Counted from the stretch's first letter, positions 35,020 to 47,942 are shown. The stretch: DNA of 64,000 nucleotides from Leptasterias polaris (GCA_037783415.1 JAZGTN010000012.1:310001-374000); one strand, 5' to 3'. Made by a program: numbers and translations. Notes: generated by a model not told the origin, from the sequence alone.

Positions 35020-38000
35020 ATTTTATTTATTTTTTCTCGCAGTGCAACTGTCTCTTGTTTTACTCATGGACTGTATCTCTTTACATACACGTGAGGTCCG
35101 CCAGGTTCATTCAATCACGTTGAAGATTAAGAAGGAAGAACAGCGTAACCGTACGGCCACAGGGGTTCCGGTTTATTGTACAAATCAACGAGTAGACTGT
35201 ACTACTAGCACAGATGCAACATCACACACGCGAGGCTTACTCCTGTACATGTCCCTGTAATATACTGTCATGATGATAACTGGTTTGTCTGATCGCTTCT
35301 TTATTCACTTTACTACTGTACTGACGTATCCGCACCGTGTTGCGCCTTCACACAAGTCATACACCATCTAACAACGATTCATACCTCCACCTTCGTATTA
35401 TATACTCCGGTTCTAAAATCACCGACGGCACAAGCCGAGTCGGCGCGTGCTCGGCTGGCTATGACGGACGTCCGGATTGGTCTATGGACTGTGTGTTTAT
35501 TAACCTTTACAGAAAGTTTACTATAACAGTTATGTTGTCAGACGCAACACACGTATGTTTTGGTGTGACAGTGGCGGGTAGCAGGATGACGAAGACGATA
35601 GCTATTTCTGACTCGGTCTGCATTCGGTCTAGACCACCACCGAACACAGTCTAATATTTGACGGGACTGAGTGAGGTGGCTGGATGTCATGGAGGCGTAG
35701 GGGTTTCCTGACGGCCGGGGCTGATACGATCTGCGTTCGCTGCTGTCCGAACTATTGTTGTTCAAACTGTAACGAGACGAAACAGCCCGGAACATGCTCT
35801 TGTGCATCCAAAACTGACAAAATATCAATAAATAAAATGATTATTTCACAATATGTTCCCCCCCCCCAAGCTGAGGGTCAGATCTCTATGGTCAGATAAA
35901 GCGTATAGCATGACAGATGTTTAAGGCTCTAATCTGGCTTGCCGATAATCCGATTAAATTTGAGTACATTATATTCTTATCTAACCGGCTTATTGGCGAA
36001 ACTTGATAGCTGCGATTAGTATTAGATCAGTCCTGGAAAGTGGAACCTATACTATATCCAGGTGGTCTCGAGACCCGAGCCCTAAAAAGGCCAAAGAACT
36101 GTGGATTAATTTAGGCCTAATACTGACTTACACATTTATAGGAAAGAAATATTTTAGTGATAGTTTAATTAGTAACAATCACACTTGTTGCCATTTTCCG
36201 AAATACTAAACAACACTGACCAACAGACACAGTTTTGTTCGACATGGCGGATGCAGTGTCTGTGACGTCATTAATAAACATACTTCATGTTGCCTTTCCT
36301 ATTACATAATCGTAATCGAAGTAAACATTCTCGACACCTTTTAGGTTTTGTCGGTTTTGTTTCAGTTACCTTGTTTTTACGGTTATTTTTCTCTTTCTTT
36401 TTATTTGTTTATACCCTACTTTTTCATACAGTTTGGTTTTAAAAATTAAGCATTACAATCATTATTGTTTTTGTAGTACCTCTGTTCCGATGGACCGAAC
36501 GCACTTTTGAGCTGTGAGCTCCCACTCGGCCGGCAACCTTATTATCAGTATCAGTATCAAGCTAAGGGAGTCACACTAGGACTAGGTGTGGATGTTGATG
36601 GAAAACAGATAAGAGGATAATGGAACGCTTTGGGTAGAGGGCGCTATACAAAGCTGGAAGAGCAGCGAGGAAGAATTCGCATGGAGCTTGCTGTTTTGTT
36701 TGTTTTTTTGGCTTAATCTTCGAGCATGAAACCTAACAATTTTCGTAACGAGAACATCATCTGTAATTTGTAAATCGGCAGCAAATAGTTGCCATAATCA
36801 ATCAACGGAATTTTCATTGCGCGCTCACCACCAAATCGATTTTGCGTTGACTCGGGATAAATGCATTTTTTTGTTCAAGATACGAGTCTCTAGCCGATAG
36901 ATGGGCTTCAATTACTTGTTGTATCCCAGTTCAAGAATGAGATCTTGGTCGGAGTTAGTGTGTAAGAGTGTATCAGACGCAATTGGTACCTCAATAGTTG
37001 TTGTGCCCACAATTAAATTCCTTAGCTGCGAACTAAACAAAAAACGCTCTCGCACCAACGGTGAAAATAAGGAAAACATTTACGGAGGGCACAAGGGGTG
37101 CCCAATTTTTTGCGTTTGTATATTTTTTACAAACATGGCACTTTTTCATCCGCCCTTGTTTTGCCGTGTTTTTGGGGTTTTTGGTGTTTTTTTTGGGGGG
37201 GGGGGGTAAGATAATCTGACAAATACATTGTTTGCGTAGAAGAAAACAAAATAGTTTTCAATACTAATTAACAATAGCTTATGAAATGTAACATTTCATT
37301 CTGATAGTTCTTAATCTCAAGGGTGCAGATTTCAAATGGGGCAACCATCAATTTGGGGAGGGTGGGCGCGTGCCCTCCTAGCCACCCTCCTCCTCCCCCA
37401 TAGGTACGCCACTGCTCGTACACTCAACTGTTCAGGTCTGGCCACCGTATTAACCCAATTACGCCAACAGCACAATCGGATGCCATTGATAAAGATAATG
37501 AAATCCCCCAATAAAAGTAAAAGTCAGACAAAATTCGCCCATGACATTTCCGGTTCGTAGGTCTACCCACAGACAGTAAATCAAAAGTTGCAAGCCAGTC
37601 ATAAGTCATGCGAACCCTCTGACGGGATTATTCACCGAGCAGGGTATTCTTGCCGAATTTGGGATAAATCATCAGGAAGCCAAAAGCAGCGTCGTTGTGG
37701 TTTCTGTGTATTATCCTTTGAGAAGTAAACAGACAAGAGTGTGGTCGAGTTGACTTCCGGGACCCTGGTGTTGTTGACGGTCTTTGAGGTATTCCCCGTG
37801 TATGACTCACCTGTGTTTGGGCGCACCTGACACGGCCACACGGGAGTGGGTCGTGATATCTACTTCCCGATAAACTCTTGGAAGTTTGGATAATAATACG
37901 ATTTTGGCTTGTTTCCAATCCTTGTGGCTAAAATCATGATGACTGACCATGGCAATGTGCCTTGGTGCTTTTTATGTGCAACTTTAGTTCTAAGACTAAG

Positions 38001-39106
38001 AGGGTGTTTTTTTTTTTTCTTCTTCAAACACTGTTTTGGGAAAGGGTTGGGGCTGAAGGCTGGGGGGTATTGTGGGGGTGATTCATCGTTGAAGGTTTGG
38101 ACAGATTTCTGAAATTATTTCACGTTGAATTTTGAGTTTGAAAGGAACAAGATGGCACGATGAAATAAAGACAGTCTTCTTTTTTTCTGAAGTGATAGTA
38201 TGAAATGAGTTCAGTTTACCTTTCTTTTTGATAATTAAGGATAAACGTTTCTAGATTTAGACAGAAGATTCCTTTTCATTTTGCCGACAAATAATAGACA
38301 ATTTGCATCAGTGTTTTCTAATTCTATTCTGGCGTGTTTTGTTTTCGTTGGCCTTCGATTGGCCTTCGACAGAAAGCCAACCACTGTCAGGCTGCTGGTT
38401 GCACTCCAAGATAATTCCTAACCTGCCTATGTGGAAGGTTGGGGGAGTTAATACAAACAATACGTAAATACAGCATTTGAACAACAATAACAACTTTGCC
38501 CCGGAACAGTGTGAGACAATTTTGGGGGAAACAATAAATTCATAGCTAATACATTTTTGTTAATAATTGCCTTAATAGTCCTAGACGTCTGCTTTACGTT
38601 AATTTGTTTCTCCAGTTATTCTTGTTTTGGCGGCGTCGATTTTAAGTAAAGCATATTCCGGAAGCAATTGGTATTTCCATTAAATAAAAAATAATTAGAC
38701 GGACACTGACTGGAAAATGAGAAGTTAAGTATAGACAACTCGCCCACGCAAGGTTGTGCCCGCGTTGGTTGTTTGGATGTAGACTTATTGTCAGAAGAAG
38801 TCACTGACTGTTGAAATGAATGAACCACACTCGCCGTTGAATAATTTTTCGCATTGTGACTCATTGATATCTCCGAAAAGCATGCATTAACTTAAAAGAA
38901 TCCCCAAACTAATACTATAGGCCTAAACTCATGCCAAGCTAAATCGAACACTTACACTGACGGGGAAAGGGTTTCATTAAATTAATTAATTGTGCTATCT
39001 TGGAGTTGTAGAGCTAACCACATTATCACGTTGCCCCATTCGAAACAATATGCAAATAACTACAGGCAGCGCTGACATTAGGGTAAAATTTTAGGGGGCA
39101 CAAGGG

Positions 39107-39460
39107 ATGCACAATTTTTTTCTAGGGGCACTTCTAGCCAATTACTGTAGTTTCCGTTTCACTTTCCTAAACAATGAATTACTATTTACCAAGTCTCAAC
39201 ACTCCTGGGGTGACAGGTCTTTTTCTGCAGCTGCGCCACGCATCTGGAACTCTCTACCACATAATCTTAGATATTGTCTTTGTACCAACAAATTTAAATC
39301 ACTTCTCAAAACTTATCTTATGTCACAGGTTTTCAAGGAATAATTTAGTTGTATCTGTTTCTTTTGTTTGTTTTTGGTTTACTGCGCCTTGAACACCCAG
39401 CAGGGTGGATATGTGCGCATAACAAGTCTTTACTATATTATTATTATTATTATTTTTACA
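39107..39460 (+). mobile_element. 3' end of a CR1/L2-type LINE
   Basis: The frame encodes DRSFSAAAPRIWNSLP followed by KFKSLLKTYL. This is the standard C-terminal tail of many LINE reverse transcriptase ORFs (pattern F.AAPR.WN.LP...FK..LK..L). It is followed by a short UTR (GCGCCTTGAACACCCAGCAG) and a (TAT)n-like ATTATTATT tail. 5'-truncated and inactive. Confidence 0.8.
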
Positions 39461-39935
39461 TTTGTTTTATAGATAATCTACCGAAGGTAAAAACAAATGT
39501 CTGCGTGTAAAATATAAAATAGTTTTAAAAACACTGAAAATACTCCATAAAAACCCATAAAGTGTAACTTTTTATTCGGAAAATGTCTAAAGTCTAGATT
39601 TCAAATTGGGACCAGACAACAAGGGAAGGGTGGGGGGGGGGGTGGTCACGTGCCCCATGCTTCCCCTTAGTTACGCCACTGATTACACCGGGAGTAAAGC
39701 CGAAGCGATACAGATTTCAGTATCGACACCTGTGTTTGTGTATGAGTACGTTTTCAAAACAAACACACGTCTAGTTTCACATCAAGACGGTGTTCATATT
39801 GACAGTCTAGTTGTTAGAGGTTTTCCCTGGAAGATCTAACCGCACAATATGTAAGACAGTTTGGCAGTCTTTGATTGATGTAGTAAACTAACACGGGGCC
39901 GCCCATCGTGAATCTACACATAATGTTTGGGACAT

Positions 39936-40010
39936 GTCACACTACATGTCATAATGTCACACGACATGTCACAATGTCACACGACATCTCACACAACATG
40001 TCTTTGTCAC
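39936..40010. repeat. ACATGTCACAC-type short tandem repeat
   Basis: Repeated ACATGTCACA and ATGTCACACGAC motifs. Confidence 0.7.
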
Positions 40011-40908
40011 GCAACCAGTTCTAGGCAATCTCTATAACAGGGGATTGTACCCTTAACATTTCAACTCTCTTGGTGATAGAAGACGCTATAAAATTGTGGA
40101 AATATCCAGTAGCCCATCGCAGCGTTTCTTCTGTATACAGCCAGGGCAGTTGTCATGAAGACAATAAGAGCATACTGATTGAAGCGTTGAGTTCAATGCC
40201 ACCAGAAACGCATAGATAGTTTATGTACACTGTGTCCCCGCAAACTCTACATGCAAAGTTTCAAATCTTAGGGCAGGTGATAAATTCAAAAATCGGCTCC
40301 TTACACCTTGGACGTATTAAATCTGACCTTCAAAATGAAACCTTGATCAAAATAGTGGTTGATATTTATGTTGCCTATGATTGACCGGACCTGAGAAATT
40401 TCCTCCCCTACATTTTTCGAACGTTTTCACAATAAAATTGAAGTCCAACGAACAACCTAAAAATACGAGCAATTGTATTATTAGACACAACACACGTGAA
40501 TCACCCCATCCCAGCCTTAGCAATGCCATCGGGTTTTTCTGTTGTTGTTTGGTTGTTGATTGTTACATACAAGGAGACCAACAGGACGTCCTCTTCCGAA
40601 AGAGAAGGTGGGTTAGTAGGAGTAAAAGACCTTCACCGCGGTCGGTGGGAGATGCACTGACATGACAACCGGGAGTGTTGATGTTAACAAAATATGGTTT
40701 AATTGTTTTAAAAAAACCCAATTGTCACTCATTCTAAAATCATTGGGTTAGTAAGCGAGCATTACCATGGTTCGATTCACTTCATTGTAAATAGTAGAAT
40801 CATCCCAAGAGTAGATGATGGTTCAAGGGTGTAGGCCTAAACAACGTTGGTAAGATTGAAGAAGAAAAACATCACAAATTTGCACATTACGTTGGCATAA
40901 AGGTGGTC

Positions 40909-41140
40909 GTGGTGCGGAGGCGTAACTAGGCATTTTCAGGGGGAGTTGGGACGGGGGTACAAATACACGATTTAGGGGCTACTAATAATGTACTGACCAT
41001 TCATTACTGCATTTTTTCGATCTCATTGGGGAGGCATGAAGAGGGGGGGGGGGGGGGGGTTCTGAGCGGGGTGGGGGGTTCTGAGCAGGGATAGGAGTGG
41101 GGCTCCCGCCCCTACGCCCGCCTCTGTTACGCCACAGTCA
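40909..41140. mobile_element. Small element with GTGGCG(G)AGGCGTAAC-like ends
   Basis: Starts GTGCGGAGGCGTAACTAGGC and ends GCCTCTGTTACGCCAC, inverted and imperfect. Related right ends (TACGCCACTG) occur at about 37403-37412 and 39672-39681. Contains a 17-G run. Confidence 0.45.
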
Positions 41141-42084
41141 TGTTGGGAAACTTCTCCTCAAACGTTTTTGCTTGAAATATCAAGAAATGGTTAAAGAAAA
41201 GTTATTTTGAGAGTCCGAAAGCCCGATGTTTGGAAACAGTGAAAACATGCATGGAAAGTTCTGGTTCACTGTTTTCTCGTGACTCCGGTGACCGACTGAG
41301 CTTAAACTTAGATGGGTTTGTTATGTCATTATAAGGGCAGGTAATGGTCTTTGACAATTTGACTGGTGCTTAACCGTTCGAACTTATTCAATGGTACTCC
41401 AAATTTGTATTATCTCATTGTCGTGGTGGCGTCATGACCCTTTTTGGACTTGAGTTCAGGCTCCGTCAGTTACTCCTTAATAAATTGGTTTTCCTTATGA
41501 TTAATCAAGTATGTGGTCCACCTTTATTTTCACCAATAATCGTACTAAAGAGACGATCAAAAAGTTTGCGGTGGACCACCAGGTATTGCCATCGGAAGTA
41601 AGTTTATACTTACTGCACGGTTAGCCGCAACTTCATTCAATTGGGGGTGGTATCGGTGAACCCACTAGTATGAGGTGTTATGGGTCTTTGTCCCCTACTT
41701 TATACTCTGACCGCAGGTATGTTAAACGATCAATTTGCAGGTCGATAATTGCCATTAAAAGTCCAATACAAATTAATATTGGTTGACAAAACATGTTGGC
41801 CATTATAAACAGCATATTTTAAACACAATATTTGTAAACTGTTATTAAAAGATCAAAGTGGTTTGTTTTCTGGTGTTGGGGTAGTGTGTGTGGGTTTTTC
41901 AAGGGGGGGGGGGGGGGGTTGTAGAGAACAAGCTTGCATGAGTCAGAAGAAGGTATTCCCCAGTGCGTGGGTGTGATTATGCAAACAAAAAGGCTACTGA
42001 CTGTAGGGTAAAGTACAGCGTGTCACCAAGTAACGTCAGTTTTCTGAAAAGACTCCTGCTATATATTTACTCAAGTAATATTAA

Positions 42085-42125
42085 CGTGTTCATTTTATTT
42101 ATTTATTATTTATTTATTATTAGGT
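42085..42125. repeat. TTTATTTATTA simple repeat
   Basis: Short A/T-only tandem stretch. Confidence 0.7.
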
Positions 42126-43356
42126 GTTCTTGTTTTTGTTCGGGTTTTTAATTGTTTTATATAATTTTTTTAAATTATTGTTTGGACAATACTTTTTGTA
42201 GTGTGATTGTTCTACCCATTTCTCTAACCACCCAAACCCACATATTTATTCCAGTTACAGGCCTACGTGTTTTGACGACACAATTTTGTTAAAATAGACT
42301 ATTATACTAGTCTACCCACTGAATTTATCTGACGGTTTGGTTGAGTTAGTGGCAAGCACAAATTGGGGAATTTTTGTTTTGTATTTGTTGTTGATTTACC
42401 GATATTCGAACTCTTTTCTAGAAATAAAAAAAAATCAACAAACATGTTATTGTTTTATTTCAAACTAAACTCTCATGTTGATTTCGAACATAAAAAATCC
42501 CAGCAACATTGATTTGAAATAATTATTAGACTTGGATAAAATCTTTCAAGGCCATGGATCATAAAACCGCATTTTAAAAAAGTTTGATGCAATGGGTGTT
42601 TTGTGTTTTGTAGTCACGGGTAGTCCATGTGTTTTCTTCAGCATCCAAAATAAATCCGGGATCTTGAGGAGTCAAATTTTATTTTATGGAAAGCCAAAAA
42701 TCTTCCAGTTCATCTCTTTGAGTGCTGGTGTGGGTGAACTAAGTGTATGGAAGTGAGGTCCAGCAAGGATGCGTGTTTCTCCATCACCAAACTTCATTTT
42801 TGCTGACTTGGGGGTGCACCACACTAAATAGGCCAAAATTCATGCACCAAGCTGATTTAATCATAATTTGTAGACCCTCAAAATCTTTTGAATTATAACG
42901 TTTTGGAGGTCATGCAATTAATAGATTTTGTAATTATAAGAATCTATATATCACAACCTGGGGGTTCTGTGCTTCAACTTTTGAGGAGACTTGATAAATT
43001 TAGGCGGTTAAAGTTGGCCCTATTGGGAAGTGGAGAAATGCTTCACGAAAACTGGCAGCAAGTCGGTTTGGGGTTGTTTTTCTGGGGTAGTTAGCAAAAT
43101 TTCCAAACGGTTGACCTGCCAAAAATTGAAAAAGAATTCTGAAGTTTAGTTGTCCGAAAATATGTTTGATTGGTTTTCAAGAGGCTGAGAGACTTAAACG
43201 ATTTTTGAGTATTTTTGAATATATATTTACCATTTTAGCATTGGTTCCTATGGGAAATTATTTAGTGTGGTGCACCACCCTTGGACAACGACAGTAATGT
43301 AGTAGACCGCCCTCTCTAGTTGAGAATGCATAAGTTCACAGGTCAACACAATTAAT

Positions 43357-46300
43357 ATGGCGACTGCAGGGAAGGTGGCAAGCTTAAAAACTACAATTCT
43401 AGCTCCTCTGAAGAGACACACTGCAAGTGTCATTTTTCTTCATGGATCAGGTATATAAATTCAGTATTTGTTCATGGTTTCCGTTTACTCTAGTCGGCAA
43501 ATTTCCGTATTCTACTTTCACTTTTTCTATTTAGTTACCTGACAGTGGTACTTAGTCATAGCATGGAGGTACTATTCCTACCTCCATGGTCATAGTACTT
43601 AGTAGTGCATAGAATGATTTACCCATAGAATAGATTTACACTTTTTAGAGTGAGCACTTGAAATTATTTCAAGGGATCAAAATTATGAGAATTAGCCATA
43701 TTCGGGTCTGCTGTATTAAAATGTTATTGTTAATGTTAGGGCATGGAATTTCCTTCCTTCATGGTTGGTGATAGCATAAGCTCAAGATTTGCACATAATG
43801 TTTGTTCTGTTTTTGTCATACATACGGAAGGCCCCTTAGTCCCACCAACAATCATCATCATAACTTCATACTTTACTTTTTATGTACCTCCATCCTTGGT
43901 CACATGCCAGCTCTGGCAGTGGAGAAATGGTTTAGTTAATAAATAGGCCAATGAATCCATGCTCTGCAATATGTGCATCTCACCTTGATGTTAATTACAT
44001 GTCATTCATGGTTTCATTTTGTTTGACCTTTGACTGACTGTAGGTGATACAGCACACGGTGTTCTAGAATGGATCCAGTCTCTGATTCAAGATGACTTCC
44101 AGTTCCCTCACATCAAAGTGATCTTCCCAACAGCTCCTACAAGGTGTGAGGTATAGAGCAGTAAAAAATGAAAATGGATGAGCCAAGCAATCAACCAGTC
44201 CTACCATATTTGGGGTGAAGCTTAGTTGCGATAATCGTACCCTTCAATCCTCCACATGGTCATAGACCAGAGTGTTACGATGAACCAAAGAAGAACATTT
44301 GGCAAATTGTTTTGACCTTTTGTCCACAATTGGGTACATTTAAGATTGAAGAAAAATAAATGTCCACCATATTTGCCAAATCTTAGCACATGGTAAGTTC
44401 ATGGTCAGTTGTAGCTCTTCCTTACATCGAAGGGGGACCAAGAGCTACAGTCATTGCAGCCAGGGGAAGCCACTCTTGCTTCCATGCGTGCACAATTAGT
44501 TGCCGAAAGAAATTTTGTCAAGTTGTGGAAAATTAAACAGTCAGTAACTCAGACTGGAACCTTTTATTTGTTGTGTATCACCCTGGGTTTTCCAAGGTAC
44601 CACGTGGCTACATGAAGTTCAAACTCAAGTTACCACTTGGGTAAAAAATTGTAAAATGCTATGTGGTTGCAATTACAAATTTTAAAGCTCAACCACTTCA
44701 AGCAAGACTGTCAATTCCTGCTGATGTCTCCTCCTGAATGTATTGGGCTTACAGAAGGAGACGGTAGTAAAATAAGAATACTGCAATGCAACCCAAATTC
44801 TCTGGATTATTTACTAGGATCCTTCCTCACTCTGACAAAATCCACGCCATATATTATGATTACTCAACACTCGAACTGTTGGACTCTGATCATGGTGATA
44901 TGTCTGGTCCCATCCATGTAAAGCATATTCAGGCTACTGGTGCAGTCCTCAGTACTCAGCCAAACCCTCTTCCTCCATGGTCAAACAGAATCAAACAAAA
45001 CCTGCAGTTGGATTTTGAAGGGTCAGGGATAGTAAGAGAATTATTTTATGGACTGCTTACAATTATTACAAAAACGTCTTTTTATTTTCAAGACCGTACA
45101 CACCATCTGGAGGTGCGCTGAGCACAGTGTGGTATGACAGAACAAGGATAGCACCCAATGTTCCTGAGCTTCTAAAAACCATTGATCCCGTGTGTGAGCA
45201 GCTTGGGGCAATCATCCAGAATGAGGTGGACGGCGGAATCGAAAAGCACAGGATTGTTCTGGGTAGGCTAAATTTAAGAAAAAAACCTCTCACAATGACA
45301 AAATTTGTGCCCTTACACACTTCTCATAATTGGGTACTCCCACACTCAGTGGGAATAGTGGTTTTCAATAACATTGTGTTTCAAGGTACCCCACAAGGAT
45401 CACAGTGGTCTCCTTTAATGTTAGTCCACTGGCCAAAATGCAAGACGGAAATCTGTCCAAGTTGTCCTGCTCCGGCTGGCTAGGTCATTGCTTCGGAGAG
45501 TAACCATAGAAACTACTTAGGCCTATACTAACGGATTATTTATACTGCTTCAAATCTGAGTTTCACACAAATGACAATGTCAAAATGAAGCATCTCTGGT
45601 TCCCAAGACAAGGGGACAACAGAGTGGCAGTGGACCAGGCTAGGCATCGTACGAAGGATATCTGAGCGTGTGTCTACTCGTTGACATCGGGAACTTGAAC
45701 AACAGAGATACAGGTTTTTTGATAAAGCAACGACGTCCTCACTTTGCTTTCGTCGACAAAACCAAAGGGGGAGTCGTTAAAAACAAAGTTCTAATAGTCT
45801 GAACAAAGAGAAGTCCTCAATTTACCAGGTCAAGAAACTGTGTTGAGGAGGGAGGATGTTGGAGGGTTTTCGGTTGAAAATCCAATGGGGAATTTCTGTA
45901 TTCTTTTCATTAGTACTAATTACAGATGTAATGTAAAAAATGTGCATTTTCACGCTTTCAGGTGGATTTTCAATGGGTGGAGGAATGGCCATGCATTTAG
46001 CTTATCGGTTCCACCAGGATGTCGCCGGCGTGTTTGCTCTTTCAAGCTTCCTCAATAACAACTCAGTTGTATACAATGTAAGTCATAATTATGACCTCTC
46101 ACCTAACTTTATGAGCACTCTCTGTGGTGTTTATTTATCATTCACATTGGTCATTTGTAATGGTATCAGTTGAAGATATTTTATCTGATAAATTTGTCCT
46201 CCTCTGGTTAGTTACACAACTGACTTTTAGTATCGAGAATCCTATCAATTTTGGAAAAGCATATAAACAAATCTTACTGATTGACTCTGAAGTTTCAAAA

Positions 46301-46760
46301 ATGTATCGACACTACTTTGTATAGTCCCCTTAGTCAAAGAAACTATGGCACAATTTCATTGTGCTGTTGATACAGAATTCCGCATTTATGACGCTCCATA
46401 GAATGCGTATTTCTATACGCCCCAAAAATAGATAAATGAAGTAAATCACTCGAAATATTCTCTTATAAACCTGTCTTTCTAATTGACTAATATATGTCTT
46501 TTTTGTTAAAGTTATGAACTTTTATGTCCCCCCCACAGGCAGTAAAATCGAAGCCATCGTCACCACCACTGTTTGCCTGTCAGGGGCTGAGGGATCAACT
46601 TGTATTGAGTGACTGGGGAAAGGAAACCGTTAAGCAGCTGTCGGATTTGAATGTAGAGTGTGAATATCACACCTTCCCCAAACTTTATCATGAGCTAAAT
46701 GTTCAAGGGCTTTACATGCTTAAAGACTGGATTAACAAGCGCTTGCCCGAGGTGGGTTGA
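43357..46760 (+). CDS. LYPLAL1: Lysophospholipase-like protein 1 (LYPLAL1), complete, five exons
   Basis: An alpha/beta-hydrolase of the acyl-protein thioesterase/LYPLA family, probably a cytosolic carboxylesterase or depalmitoylase-like enzyme. Exons are 43357-43450, 44044-44143, 45093-45262, 45962-46077 and 46539-46760. All junction phases agree (1, 2, 1, 0), giving 233 aa against 237 in human. Visible family features are FLHGSGDTAHGV (oxyanion region), [13 protein letters not shown], the nucleophile elbow GGFSMGG with Ser125, RDQLV with Asp179 and YHEL with His211. The [20 protein letters not shown] stretch is the LYPLAL1 pattern rather than LYPLA1/2. One departure is CQG where the human protein has CHG before the Asp loop (Gln175). 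It lies divergent to TGF-beta and upstream of the SLC3A pair. Confidence 0.94.
43562..43588. mobile_element. 27-bp hairpin with perfect 7-bp flanking repeats
   Basis: The arms CATGGAGGTA and TACCTCCATG have a 7-base loop. GTCATAG stands on both sides (43555-43561 and 43589-43595). In LYPLAL1 intron 1. Confidence 0.75.
44225..44275. repeat. Partial copy of the 57553-57627 hairpin family
   Basis: TTAGTTGCGATAATCGTACC matches the arm of the hairpin at 57553-57627. In LYPLAL1 intron 2. Confidence 0.5.
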
Positions 46761-46807
46761 TTTGAACAGTGTGAGGAATTGCGTTCTCTCTTGATGGTAT
46801 TGATCTG

Positions 46808-47120
46808 GTTCCAAATTCATAGAGCTGCTTATAATAATAAGAATAATATTAATAATACCAACACTTATAGAACGTCCTAACCATGCAGGCATGCTCTAAG
46901 GCGCCGAACAGTCAAATGAAAAAAGGCTAAACAGGAACATTTGTTATGCACAAAAGGTAGCTTAGCCCAACAAAATTAGGCTTACCAGAATGAGGTTACC
47001 AGCCAAAATACCATATTACATGTACCAGCTGTGATGGTATCCTGCGCTCTTTTGCTCAGTAGAAAAACATTAAGCAATATTGTTTGAATATGCAGCGCTA
47101 TAAAATTGAGTCAAGGCTTG
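46808..47120. mobile_element. Family-1 MITE interrupted by another repeat
   Basis: Left end TTCCAAATTCATAGAGCTGC; right part CTTACCAGAATGAGGTTACC to GCTATAAAATTGAGTC. An (ATAATA)-rich stretch with AACGTCCTAACCATGCAGGC interrupts the copy. Confidence 0.6.
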
Positions 47121-47141
47121 GAAAAGTGGATCCAGTCAAAA

Positions 47142-47405
47142 GCGAGGTCCATTAACAGTCGCCTTCTCCCAAACCAAGGTGTGATTACCTTGAAGTGAGG
47201 TCCATTAACAGTCGCCTTCTCCCAAACCAAGGTGTGATTACCTTGAAGCGAGGTCCATTAACAGTCGCCTTCTCCCAAACCAAGGTGTGATTACCTTGAA
47301 GTGAGGTCCATTAACAGTCGCCTTCTCCCAAACCAAGGTGTGATTACCTTGAAGTGAGGTCCATTAACAGTTGCCTTCTCCCAAACCAAGGTGTGATTAC
47401 CTTGA
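47142..47405. repeat. 53-bp minisatellite, five units
   Basis: Units start GAGGTCCATTAACAGTCGCC and end CCAAGGTGTGATTACCTTGA. They are nearly identical, with a period of 53 (for example 47144 to 47197). Each unit has AGGTGTGA. Lies between LYPLAL1 and the SLC3A1-like gene. Confidence 0.95.
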
Positions 47406-47942
47406 ATTGGAGACTGGGTTTGTTATATATTTTTTTGACTTGTTGATACAATATTGAAACAAATTTTTGCGAACCAGACTCTATGCTTCATATTGTGTAG
47501 GTTTATGTGTTTTAACTATTGTGTAGGTTTATGTGTTTTAACCAGCTATCCAACAACAAATTATTATTTTGTCTCTCTTCGCAATTCCCAGACAAATTTT
47601 AGTCTACACATTAAAGTTCAAATGAGAAAAAGTCTACACTAAAGAAAGAAATGCACAAGAAATGTCACATTTCGTCTAATGCTTTGCGCATTGAGAATCT
47701 AATAAATCAGAATGTGCCTGGTTTAAGGTTTTGTCAGTTGCAAAATATATTTTGATCAAATATGTAATATTGTCGTCAAGAAATAAGTGGATTCTAAAAA
47801 GGAAGGAGTGTTTTGCTGTTTGGTTTTTATTTAGTTGTTTTTATTATTTTCCTTTTTTATCCAATTAATAAAATAAATCAATACATAGCCCAACGTCAGC
47901 AAAAGATGTTAGAGTTTAAATCTAAAATGTATGAGCCTTTAG

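Larger units (their letters stand above)
35020..43356. other. Divergent spacer between TGF-beta and LYPLAL1
   Basis: No gene supported. It should hold the promoters of both genes. A perfect CRE (TGACGTCA) lies at 36263-36270. A LINE tail, three short elements ending near TTACGCCACTG, and G runs at 37195, 39632, 41043 and 41903 are present. Confidence 0.5.

Noticed and set aside
47142..47405. CRISPR-like array
   Set aside because: Whole 53-bp units are repeated with no variable spacer.
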